Shown here: piece by piece, positions 54,180 to 64,000 of the stretch
Numbering within the stretch: the stretch's first letter is position 1
Layout: every line of letters starts with the position of its first letter
From: Tulasnella sp. 424
Lineage: Eukaryota; Basidiomycota; Agaricomycetes; Cantharellales; Tulasnellaceae
Length of the DNA: 64,000 bases
Assembly (NCBI GenBank): GCA_019633425.1
Contig: WSUB01000087.1
Location: 1 to 64,000 of the forward strand
Reading direction: 5' to 3'
Program-made: the position numbers and the translations under genes
Notes under the pieces: model-generated
What the model was told of the DNA's origin: nothing
What the model saw: only the letters and a program-made list of their open reading frames with translations
The model's database searches: none

Positions 54180-57032
54180 ATGGCGGACTCCCAATCGACG
54201 GCGCCGCAGCGTACGGAAGGTGCCGACCCAAAGCTACAAAAGGCTGTGAGGGCATATCCCGAACTTGAGAGAATAATTCCTGATATAGTACTTTTAAGCG
54301 AGATATTCTTAGCAGAATTCCCCTTCGAATCGATCTCGCCAGACTCAAAATGAGAGAAACCCAACCAGGCATAGAAGGCGGTCAAGGCATCGTTGTCATT
54401 GGAACACTAAGTCCGCCCGAAGCATTGAACGACGGCTCGACTGAACTGAAAGTGGCTGTGAAGAAGCTCAAATGGAGCCGGGATGATGTGGAAGAGTCTG
54501 CAAAGTTTTTCAAAGTATCGTCCGCTGCAATGACTGCCTGATCGTTCGAACTGCTGACTACCTGCTCTTGGTCAGTCTTTCGTCAATGAAATCAGTTCTG
54601 ATGGCATCGCTTTATCATCCGAATGTCATTATGCTCATCGGATTTGTGGAAGATATGAAGAAAGGAGACGCTTGGATGATCTTGCCTTGGGAAGGGAACG
54701 GCAACGTTCGAGAATTTTTGCAGTCGGGCGAGTGGGATATCCCAGAGCGTATATCCCTCGTGAGCGCGAACTACAATCCTGCGGAAGATCTTAGTCGCTG
54801 ACTTATCGGTACTTGTAGATTCAAGATGTAGCAAAGGGACTGGAGTACTTGCACGGCCGACAACCCCCCATCTGTCATGGCGACCTTAAATCTGTGAGTC
54901 CCCCGAGACTTTTTATCAGGAATTTGCACCGGAGCTAATCATTGTTCAGTTTAACATCCTTGTCAACTCCTCCTACCATGCCGTTATCACGGACTTTGGG
55001 TCAGCTCGAATTAGACGAGAGCTCGCCCCAAAGAAAACGGGCAATGCGTCGGCTGAGGCTCCGGTATCCGACGATGCACGTGCCACGCCAATCTCCCCAA
55101 AGGTCGAGTTCAACCTTTCTACCATGGAGCTCACATTGACCGGACCGAAGTGGACCCTACGGTGGACAGCTCCCGAGGTGTTTAACGGGGAGCAGGATTT
55201 ACCTAGTGACATGTGGGCTTTGGGGTGGGTTTGTTGGGAAGTGAGTCTAGACGGTTCAGTTTCTGGCGATCGTCCAGTACCTTACCAGTGCGGCTGCATA
55301 TTAGATTGTAACCGGGAAGATCCCTTTTGAGGATGTCAAGCTCGACAACACCGTTGTGGCGTACGCCGCAAAGGGAAAACTACCCGCGATTCGGGAGGAC
55401 ACCAAGCTGTTGCTGGTTCTCCAGCTCTGCAGTATAATGTCGGATTGTTGGCTGCCAGAGCCAGCCAAGAGGATAGATGCTTTGACTTTTCAGCTAAAGG
55501 TTAGCATAATGGTGAGTGACGTGACAAAGAGTGACTACAACGATTCTAAAATGGCCCCCTGTAAGCCTTCCTCAACTCCTTCCGGTTACAGCACCAGTGA
55601 TCAGAAAGTGCGGTCGGCTCACCTGCTGCTTGAGCTCGGGAAAACATACAACCTTCAGAGCGATCGAGTGGTGGCAGAGTCCTACTTCCGGTCAGCCGTA
55701 GATGTTGCGACGCGAACAAAAAATCATCTGGTGGGGGCAAATGCCGTGCTTTCCCTCGGACGAGTCTTGGTAGACCAGTCGAGGTATTTGGAGGCGGAGA
55801 AGGCTTTCACGGAATCGCACCAGATCCACTCGCGCATCGGCAATGACCAGGGTACCGCAAACGCGTTGAACTGCCTGGGGGATCTGTATAGCCATCAGTC
55901 GAGGTATCGGGAGGCGGAGAAGGCTTTCGCGGAAGCGCACCACATCCACTCACGCATCGGCGATGACATAGGCTCCGCAACCGCGTTGTTCGGCCTGGGA
56001 GAAGTATATGGCGCACAGTCGAGGTTTCGGGAGGCGGAGAAGGCTTTCATGGAAGCGCACCACATCCACTCTCGCATCAGCAATGACATGGGTTCCGCAA
56101 CCGCGTTGCAAGGCCTGGGGAAACTTTATCAGGTTCAGTCGAGGTATCGCGAAGCGGAGAAGACTTTCACGGAATCGAAGGAAATCTACTCTCGCATCGG
56201 CAATGACCAAGGTACCGCAAACGCGTTACTCGGCTTAGGTTATGCCTATGGTGCTCAGAGGAAGACCAGCGACGCTGAAATGGCTTTCAACGACGCCCAA
56301 GCTATTTACCTTTCTGTTGGAGACTCCCTCGAGATTGGAGACCTCCTCGGCTTCGGGAACACATTGCACGGTCTAGCAATGCTTTATAGCGACCAGTGCA
56401 GATACGACGTCGCCGAGCAGTTGTCCCGCCGAGCAGCCGCTTTGTATGATCATGCTGACGCCAGTGACAGCAAAGCCCGAACACTCTCAGCCCTCAGCGA
56501 GGACCTTCATACCCAGCGCAGACACCCCGAGGCGGAGGAGGCTGCTAACGAAGCCCTTGCCATTTGGATCAGCATTTGCAACGACGAAGGTCAAGCTGAT
56601 GCTTTGTTGCTTTTGTCAGAGATCTTCAAGTCCCAGTCGAGGTCTGACGAAGAGAAAGAGGCGTTACTTCAAGCTGAAGCTACATTTGCGCGAATCGGCC
56701 GTGATGCAGCACGCGCAGCGACATTGGGTCGGCTCGGCGATATCCACTTTGTGCAAGGCACGTACGACAAAGCGGAGCAGTGTTACCGCCTTGTGCAAGC
56801 TATACTCTCAAGCATCGGCGACGTTCGCGGTGAAGCCACAGCGTTGCTCCATGTTGGGGGGGTATGTATCGTCCAGGATCGATATGACGAGGCGGAGGAG
56901 TGCTTCGCCGACGCGCGTATAGCTTATGCTAAGATTGGAGACGTGGAGGGTGAATCCAAGGCGTTGGATGGATTGGAGGGAGTACACGCTCTGCAAAACT
57001 TCTCTAGCGGCTCAAGACACCAATCGGTTTAA
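54180..57032 (+). pseudogene. K6: kinase-TPR gene with alpha-C frameshift and cut C-terminus
   Basis: Exons 54180-54245, 54299-54514, 54576-54759, 54819-54893, 54950-55240, 55305-55511, 55566-57032. Exon 3 is 184 nt instead of 183. An extra T (AATCAGTTCTGATGG against AACTCAGTCTGATGG) shifts the frame right after the alpha-C Glu, and no alternative acceptor was found that repairs it. The other kinase exons are open, with HGDLKS, DFGSARI and TAPEV. The TPR exon has 12 units, only four of them central. One unit has six extra residues (about 56,330-56,347). A deletion of about 110 bp near 56,998 replaces the last half unit with NFSSGSRHQSV. Either a decaying kinase with an intact TPR part or a sequencing error at one base. 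Confidence 0.7.
55749..56228 (+). repeat. Central TPR array of K6: 4 x 120 bp
   Basis: Four exact 120-bp units, the shortest array in the family. Confidence 0.85.
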
Positions 57033-57117
57033 CCTTCGCGCGTCTTTCCGGTCGTAGCTGCTCACGCTTTGTGATAAGGTGCGTATCCATTGGTTTGTAC
57101 ACTGAAGCGTCCTTGAA

Positions 57118-57600
57118 ATGACTAATGACTCTCGTTTAACTAGCTACTCCCCTTCGTGCTTTCTGGGGACACATGTCCGGCTTCTTCTCGCGAATTTCCC
57201 TTTCGATGATATCCCACCTCGCTCATTGTGTTCCAGCCCCTCTGCTGGTATGTTATATTCTGTATATTACCCATTTGCATCCACTTGTCCCTTTTCCCTT
57301 TTTCGTAAAATGAGATGTCTTCCTTTCGACCTTTGTCAAACGGTCTTTGCCATGCGACGTCCACCATTTCTCAAATTTGTGTGCGAGCTCGTAGCGAGGA
57401 TAGTTTCTGCAATCAAACGTCGTTCCTAACCTGGTGGACGATTCTCATCAATTAAGTTCCGGGGAACCTTTGGGGACGCAATCTCCAAGTGGTCACCATA
57501 TCGCCTCCGGCTTCGTGAAGCACGTTGTTGCTGGTCCCCTTCACGTTTGACTCGAGCAGTCCAAGCGTAATATAAAACCTCCCCTCCTGCGTGCTACTTG
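57118..57600 (+). repeat. Conserved 3' flank of K6
   Basis: The first about 300 bp are almost identical to 58,399-58,698 (a handful of differences by eye), much closer than any other pair of K flanks. No gene. Confidence 0.7.
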
Positions 57601-57801
57601 AGTCGTCCCCATATAGGCCTCCAAGTTCCATGCTAGTTGTCGAGAAGTGAGTTGCTCGGTTGAAGTGGCAATCCTCTACCTGGCTGCTAGGACGGCTTTT
57701 CGTGGTCCAGACGCGGCGCGTCGCAGGGTAGCACAGAAGATGCTATTCTTTGCTCCTTGCTCCAGACGTCTCAGGGACCTTGTCACGCGCATCCTCCTGT
57801 A

Positions 57802-58348
57802 CCCAGGGCAGACACCCCGAGGCCGAGGGGGCTGCTACTGAAGCCCTTGCCATTGGGATCAGCATTTGCAACGAGGAAGGTCAAGCTGAAGCTGTATATG
57901 CGCGAATCGGCTACGATGCACCACGCGCGGCGACATTTTGGCTGACCTCGGCAGCATCCACCTCACGCAGGGCGCGTACGACGAAGCGAAGCAGTGTTAC
58001 TGCCTTGCGCAAGCTGTATTTTCAAGCATGGACGACGCTCGCGGTGCAACCACAGTGTTGCTCAATCTTGGGACGTTGTACGTCCGCCAGGGTCGACATG
58101 ACGAGGCGGGACAAGGCTGCGCCGACGCACGCGTAGTATATGCTAGGATTGGAGACGTGGAGGGTGAAGCCAAGACGTTGGATAAATTGATGGGAGTACA
58201 CGTTCTGCAGGGCAAGTTTGTCGATTTGGGGGCTGCTTATGTGGAGGCCCGCAAAACGTACGCTCGAATGGGCCGGCCGATGAGTGAGACGTTGGAACCT
58301 CGTCCAGCTGTTCGACCAAACAATCGGATCGACCTTGGAGAGTCGTAA
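57802..58348 (+). pseudogene. K7: C-terminal TPR fragment of a K gene
   Basis: It begins at ACCCAGGGCAGACACCCCGA, equivalent to the third-last group of TPR units, with no kinase or central units. One block is deleted after NEEGQAEA, and a frame change occurs near 57,935. The rest is open: ADLGSIHLTQGAYDEA, LNLGTLYVRQGRHDEA, YARMGRPMSET, ending at TAA 58,346-58,348. Just upstream, CTTGCTCCAGACGTCTCAGG resembles about 59,094-59,115. Confidence 0.65.
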
Positions 58349-58389
58349 CTGCCCACACTCTGTGATGAGGTAGGTTCGTACGCTGAAAC

Positions 58390-58698
58390 ATGCTTCAAAT
58401 GGCTAATGACTCTCGTTTAACTAGCTACTCCCCTTCGTGCTTTCTGGGGACACATGTCCGGCTTCTTCTCGCGAATTTCCCTTTCGATGATATCTCACCT
58501 CGCTCATTGTGTTCCAGCCCCTCTGCTGGTATGTTATATTCTGTATGTCACCCATTTGCATCCACTTGTTCCTTTTCCCTTTTTCGTAAAATGAGATGTC
58601 TTCCTTTCGACCTTTGTCAAACGGTCTTTGCCATGCGACGTCCACCATTTCTCAAATTTGTGTGCGAGCTCGTAGCGAGGATAGTTTCTGCAATCAAA
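58390..58698 (+). repeat. 3' flank of K7, left of gap
   Basis: Near-identical duplicate of the K6 flank at 57,118-57,418. It ends in the assembly gap. Confidence 0.7.
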
Positions 58699-58798
58699 NN
58701 NNNNNNNNNNNNNNNNNNNNNNNNNNNNNNNNNNNNNNNNNNNNNNNNNNNNNNNNNNNNNNNNNNNNNNNNNNNNNNNNNNNNNNNNNNNNNNNNNN
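58699..58798. other. Assembly gap (100 N)
   Basis: A run of exactly 100 N, the usual placeholder for unknown size. The 77 bases to the left (58,622-58,698) and to the right (58,799-58,875) are identical. Confidence 0.98.
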
Positions 58799-58960
58799 CG
58801 GTCTTTGCCATGCGACGTCCACCATTTCTCAAATTTGTGTGCGAGCTCGTAGCGAGGATAGTTTCTGCAATCAAATGTCGTCCCTCACTTGGTGAACGCT
58901 GCTCATTACATAACTAAGATCTTGGGAACCTTTTGGGGACGCGGTCTCGTTGCTCGGCCG
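58799..58960 (+). repeat. K 3' flank continued, right of gap
   Basis: Continues the flank with CAATCAAATGTCGTCCCTCA and GGGAACCTTTTGGGGACGCG, as expected if the gap does not hide extra sequence. Confidence 0.6.
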
Positions 58961-58964
58961 AACT

Positions 58965-61900
58965 TCCGAAGTGGTATTCCTCAGACTGTCTGTATGAGGG
59001 TTTCTGGGCAAATATTTACTCTTTCGTCGTCCGCACGCGGTATGTGGAAGGGTAGCGCGGGAGATGCTATATACTCTCCACTCCTTGCGCAATTGCTCCA
59101 GACATCTCAGGGTTATTGTCCTTCTGTCTCTTACTCATACTTTTATTCAAATTTCTATTACATTTTCGTGTGGATGAACAGGGGGGCAGCACTTAAGGGC
59201 TGTTTAGAGTTTCCGTAACGTTGAGCTGCTCGCGAGCTCTGTGCAACTCCATAACAACGAAGTTAGCTGGGACTCGATCTCTCATGCCCACTTTATACCC
59301 TGGATCAATGAGGTCCGGAGGCCTTGGTAGTTGTTTAAATCTGAAATGAGCCGCCGGTGAAGCGCTTCGGATGGGTTTTCGACTCTGCAATTAACCAGGT
59401 GTTCTTGAACGTAGATGAGCGGGGAGGGGTTGGGAAAATATCTTCCGTCTTTGTGCATAGAATACCTTTTTTAAGGTGGAGGGACTGGATTGGTGCAGGA
59501 GTCGGCGTTCGAGTAAGGTCTTGGAAGAGCGGGCTAGGTGGATGTTTTGCGGTGAGCGAGCCGGCAAATGATATCAGAGGTCAGAGGTGGTTCAGTTGTG
59601 CACAACAGGAACATCTCGTACGATCACGTGCGCGTAGTTGCGTCGGGGCGAACTCAGCTTGGATCCAAGGAGCCCCTGGCCATTGTTCCTGAGACAGTCG
59701 GGACTGTTAACTTTAGGGCGCCACGAGGACATTTCAAGAAACGTCTACGACGACAGCACGACATCGGGTCTCGGTCTTTGCATCAGGGCTCCCCTCAGGA
59801 CAAGGAATGTAGTTGACGGTCCCTGATTAGCTGCTGCCTGGATGGTGACATCATGGCAATGCTGATATGAGAGCTTGAAAAGACCGAAAATGATAGACCG
59901 AAAAGAACCCTATCGACCATTTGTGGCTAGACCTTCACGGTTGCCGGTAACGGTGTATTGCCAGAGCTAGTATGGACGAAGCAGACGAATAAGATAATCC
60001 AAAAGCATCCGAAGGGCTTCGTAGCTATTCTATTCGGACCTAAAGACGAATATGGTTGCAGCGTGTTGTTTTGGGGACGTGGAAAGGCTGTTCGCTGCAA
60101 ACCGCAGCGACATGCGCGTCAGGCACCGGTGGACATCTTCACTGGCACCGCCGATGTCAACGACGTGTGTGGCTTGGGATCCAGAGAGGTATCAAGATCT
60201 TCAGGGACGCTTGACGTTGAGCCTCGAGGAAAGGAGGGGAACCCCTAAAGGGGCATGGGAGCCAAAGCCTTGGAACGACCTAGGCACCGGTTCGTGCTCA
60301 CGGTTGTCAACGCTTAGACTACAGATTGGAATGCACGTCGCGATGATCCAGCGGCTGGAGAGGACTTGTCAAAAAAGCATCGCTGAAACAGGGTGGACTT
60401 GGTAGAAGAGCTCAGCTGCGGTCGAGACGAGAGGAGCGCTCGGTGTATTGCACTGTCGGGGGGGAAGTAGATTCCAAGTATGTCGATCAATCGAGTTCAA
60501 GTCGTTCCCTCTTAAATCAAAATGATTTCAAAGCAAGTCTATATCTGATAAAGCAGACCAGAAAGGATTTCCTTCAAGATAGATACGACTGAGCGCGCGT
60601 TATCGTCATAACCTGACCCCCTTTTTATTCAGAGTTCGACCACAGCGGGGAAGTAAGTTCGAATGCTTCTTTCTCCACCTCCTAAGCTCCTTCTCGACCT
60701 GCTTCTCAAAGTGAAAGCCCGACTTCGAGTTCCTCGAGCTCAAGCGTGTTTCCCCGGGTTCTTCGAGCCGGACACGCAGATCCGGCGGCAAGGACCGGAG
60801 AATACCGAGACTCGAGTCCATTAGGACGAATCCGGGTGGAAATTACCTGCCTCTCTCTGTCTCTGTGTTTGCGTGCGTGACCACCAGGCTCCGGCGAGGA
60901 GGGACCGGATGTAGTCCGAAAAAAACTGAATTGAGCGATGCGTCGGTATAGAGATACGGACCTTCGGGAGGGCTGCCTGCGCCCAGCGCGTGGCTTATCT
61001 CAGGTTTTTGGGTTTTTTATTTTGGGTGAAAAAAGAGGAGGCGCTCTTCTTCCGGATCCACGGACGTCCCATTCCCCGGTGTGTGTTGCCTGATCTTCGA
61101 GGTGTGTACGTCCTACCCTGGGCAGACTGGTTTGTTGACCCTTGTATTGATTTCGACTCTGTTGAGCCTGTGGTTCGGGAACGACGATGGTCCTTCGGGC
61201 ACGACTCGACCGCCTCCAAAGGGCTGAAACATGAGGCGTGCTCCTAGTGGAGAGTCGGTGGGGACGCCTTGTTGGCGCTTGGAGGATATGGTTAGACGTC
61301 CTCTGGGCTGAGAGTCGCCGGCGTACGTTTACCAATTAACGACGAAAGTAGAATTCCATGATCTCCTCTCTCATTCACCGATAGATGCGCGCTTCTATCT
61401 TCAGAGCTTCTAGTTGGAAGGGGGGGGGGATATCTCAATTGTAATGCCATGGAGACGGCGGGGCGCGCACCCATGCCACCGAATTTCATTATGCTCAAGA
61501 GGGAAGGTTGGTAATGAATCGATGGACCTTGCAGTGGGCAGGAAGGTCAGTAATTTCGGTGCGATGGGTCTAAAAGGAGGTTGCTATCCGTACTAGGATT
61601 AGCGTATAGCAAGAATATAAATATGTAAACGTTTAGTGAGTTGCAGGCGGAGACGTCGGCTCGGATGACGAGGCTTCCCGGAGGACGAAGGACTGACGCT
61701 CCCCGAGGCCGAACCAATTGGACGATGGATTCTTTTTCATCTGAGAGGACCACGGCTCAAGAGGAGCTGGGCATCGGCGCGCTTTTTCATCACGCAGAAT
61801 TGTCTCGGGATCTCGAGAAATGTTTAAGAGACTTCCCTCCGGGTAGCGGACCTTAATGGGACCACTTGCCCCATTTGGAAGGATGTCCCAACGATGGATG

Positions 61901-62640
61901 ATTGATTTTGTTTACCTTCTTGGCGTTATTTGTGGCTTTTCCATGGTGCAATGTAAAAACCCACCGACGTGGGTGTTATCAGAACCGCCCTTTTAGCTGC
62001 TCGTCGTTGCAAGCACAGAACTTGGTTTGGGCGCTCCGGTGTCTCGTCGGTGACTTTCCTAATCGGACTAGCGCCACATCCGTCCGGGTTTCGTTTTTGA
62101 GCGAGAATTTCAAAGCCACCAACCCACGAGTGAGTTTCGACGTTTGCAGGGTTGGGAGTTTTGGGGGATTATCCGACACGTTTACAATGTACATAATGTA
62201 ACTCGGAGAGCGTCACGTGTTACAAACGCAACTCGACATCCGTCACACATTGCCTAATGCCGACCCCCGGCTCGGGAGCTGAGCAGATTGGCATCAAAAG
62301 TATGGGTTCCGGGGTGCGAGAGAGAAAATATTCGTCGCGTGGCCTTGTTGGGTGGGAGCATCACGAGCGAAGAATGCCATATGCAATGAGGAGAAGATGA
62401 TTGTGTGACTATGAAGAGAGACGAGCTTCCAGAGATGAGTAGCCAGAGCGAGTGAGTCGGCTAAGAACAGCCTTTTTGTGTTGCGCAGTTAGTAAATTAG
62501 ACGTCGGGGACACGAGGTCGAAGGCGCGAGTCTCGGTGGATCCTGGGAAGTCAGTGCCTTGCCAATTCGCATTTGGACTCGGCACAACCATCATCATCAT
62601 TCACCCCGCCACTGCTTGGCGTTGACCAGTCCATCGACAC
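58965..62640. other. 3.7 kb without a confidently supported gene
   Basis: Short frames exist (for example 59,958-60,248 and 60,990-61,247 plus, 60,606-60,821 minus), but each overlaps frames on the other strand and lacks motifs or paralogues. A homopolymer G run occurs near 61,421-61,429. A spliced gene cannot be excluded. Confidence 0.35.
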
Positions 62641-62970
62641 CCACGACATCCAGGTATAGTCGCACGAGCGTCGGGGGTTACGACCGTTTGGAGACATCGT
62701 AAGGGACTGTAGCTAGCTTTGGTGACCCGCTTCGTGGGTGTTCGGAATAATTTTGGTTGGGTGAGTGGAACCGGCGGAGGGGTCGAGCTCTTTTTTTATT
62801 GCGAATTGAATTCTTCCCTTAAAACTCGTGCCTCGACCGTACCCAGAACATTCCCTGCCACCCGTAGAAAGACTTCCACTTCACCCGCTCAACCCGCTAA
62901 ACCATCTCTCCCCTCCCCCTCCCCCCCATCCACCTCGCTCGACGACAGCGAGTCCCGCCCCCATCTTCAA

Positions 62971-64000
62971 ATGCACTCCATCTCAGACTTGACGACTTTT
63001 GCTCGAAAGACTAAAGGACATGTTCCACCGCAATTAGTTGGTGCCTCGACCACCGTCGTCGGGAACAGGATGTACCTTTTCGTGAGTCCTATGTACCCTT
63101 GCCGTTCCCGAGATTTCAATGTCGACCAATATTCACCAATTGCCCCCCCTCACCCTCCCTCCCTACCCCCCCAATGCACCTACACAGGGCGGCAGGCTCG
63201 TATCCCTCCGACGAATGGTCTCGGACCTCTACGTATTCGACTTGGAGACGTTTGTTTGGGAAAAGCTCGAGCCCAGTCCAGATGACGACGTCCCCGGAGC
63301 CCGTTACTTCCATTCCGCAGACTCGTACAACGACTTGCTCGTCATATTCGGCGGCATGGGCTACGTCGCACCCGATTCAGAGGAACTCTGCGTCCTCAAC
63401 GACGTGCGCATCTTCGACCTCCGTACTCGAAAATGGCGCCCCTTAGGACCCGAACCGAACGCGACCATCCCACCAGACACGCCCGCGCTCCTACCCCGGG
63501 CGCGCTACGCGCACCTGTCCTCGGTCACAGCCGACCGCCTGTTCATCATCGGCGGGCAGGACATGACCAATGTGTGGCTCGACGACATTCACGTGTACGA
63601 TCTCAAGCGCATGGCCTGGGTTCAGCGCCAGGAGTACCCGAGACACTGCGGCACGTATCGCAGCGTCGCCGTTGCGGGCAAGCTGCGCGTTCGTCTGCCT
63701 ATGGAGGAGAGGCGCGGAGAGGATATGGGCTTACTCGGCCCACCTGGCTCGCGATTCCGAGTCGACGGTGTGCCACCACCCGACCCCAGCCGTGTCATCT
63801 CGGACGAAGTTACCCATTTGTCCTACTCCGCCACTCCAAGCCCGGAATTCCCGTGCGATATTATGCTCTATAGCAATTACAACGTGGGTGTCTCTTTGTT
63901 TGACATCGAAGAGAACGAGTTCACGAGCGCTGACCCTTTTTATTTATTTTTTCTTTTTCCCTTGCCCTTTTTTCCCTTTTCCCCCATGCCGCCTTGCGAT
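62971..64000 (+). CDS. Kelch-repeat protein, 5' part (runs off the window)
   Basis: Exon 1 62,971-63,081 ends MYLF before donor GTGAGT. The intron is 63,082-63,187 (pyrimidine-rich, acceptor ACACAG). Exon 2 from 63,188 is open to the window edge. Kelch blades are visible: GASTTVVGNRMYLFGGR with DLYVFDLETFVWEKL, then YNDLLVIFGGMGY with VRIFDLRTRKWRPL, then LSSVTADRLFIIGGQ with DIHVYDLKRMAWVQR, each with the GG doublet and a later Tyr/Trp pair. After these comes a Pro-rich stretch and YNVGVSLFDIEENEF. A beta-propeller adaptor or scaffold is expected. The start could be further upstream. The T/C-rich last 70 bp may already be intron. Confidence 0.72.

Noticed and set aside
58596..58895. Open frames running across the 100-N gap
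   Set aside because: They are produced by translating N as unknown residues and have no biological meaning.
60990..61247. 85-codon plus-strand frame with an aromatic-rich segment as a gene
   Set aside because: Overlaps open minus-strand frames, has no motif, splice support or paralogue in the window.

Overview
The window looks like nuclear DNA of a filamentous fungus, most likely a basidiomycete (Agaricomycetes). Genes are split by many short introns (about 49-70 nt) with GTRNGT-type donors, CTRAY-like branch sites and AG acceptors. Promoters carry TTTAAAAG/TATAAAAG elements. The main gene family fuses a tyrosine-kinase-like (TKL) kinase to 40-residue TPR repeats, and expanded TKL kinase families are known in such fungi. 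There are no bacterial operon features. The species cannot be named from sequence alone.

Layout. A composite module is repeated across the window: a GRDP-like (DUF1399) gene, now always broken; a short divergent unit of unknown function (called X here); and a seven-exon kinase-TPR gene (K) with conserved promoter and 3' flank. Six K genes are present: K1 2,548-6,214 (+), K2 10,847-14,481 (+), K3 21,253-24,758 (-), K4 34,876-38,075 (+), K5 44,474-48,281 (+) and K6 54,180-57,032 (+). There is also a 5' stub at 19.7 kb and a 3' fragment, K7, at 57.8-58.3 kb. GRDP-like pseudogenes lie at 0-1.2, 16.1-18.8, 38.9-41.6 and 49.5-51.8 kb, with small pieces at 8.0-8.5 and 33.5 kb. A convergent short conserved ORF (S) follows K1 and K3.

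Other regions. 25-34 kb interrupts the module array. It holds weak coding signals on the minus strand, an LTR-like stretch (29.0-30.0 kb), and an AT-rich-bounded segment (30.7-33.0 kb) containing a tandem array whose units resemble exon plus intron. About 1.2 kb inserted upstream of K5 carries a tRNA-like gene and nested duplications. A Kelch-repeat gene runs off the right end from 62,971, and a broken second copy at 49.06 kb is fused to a GRDP-like pseudogene. A 100-N assembly gap (58,699-58,798) has identical 77-nt sequence on both sides.

How it may work. Each K protein has a kinase with the VAVK lysine, alpha-C glutamate, HGD catalytic loop (non-RD), DFG and APE, followed by 12-19 TPR units. 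The number of central, exactly 120-bp units differs in every lineage (10, 6, 9, 6, 11, 4), and a few codons in each unit are hypervariable between nearly invariant neighbours. This architecture, with birth-and-death duplication and kinase frameshifts in K4 and K6, suggests a rapidly evolving recognition-plus-signalling family, possibly innate immunity or allorecognition. That function is inference; the gene structures are read directly from comparison of the paralogues.
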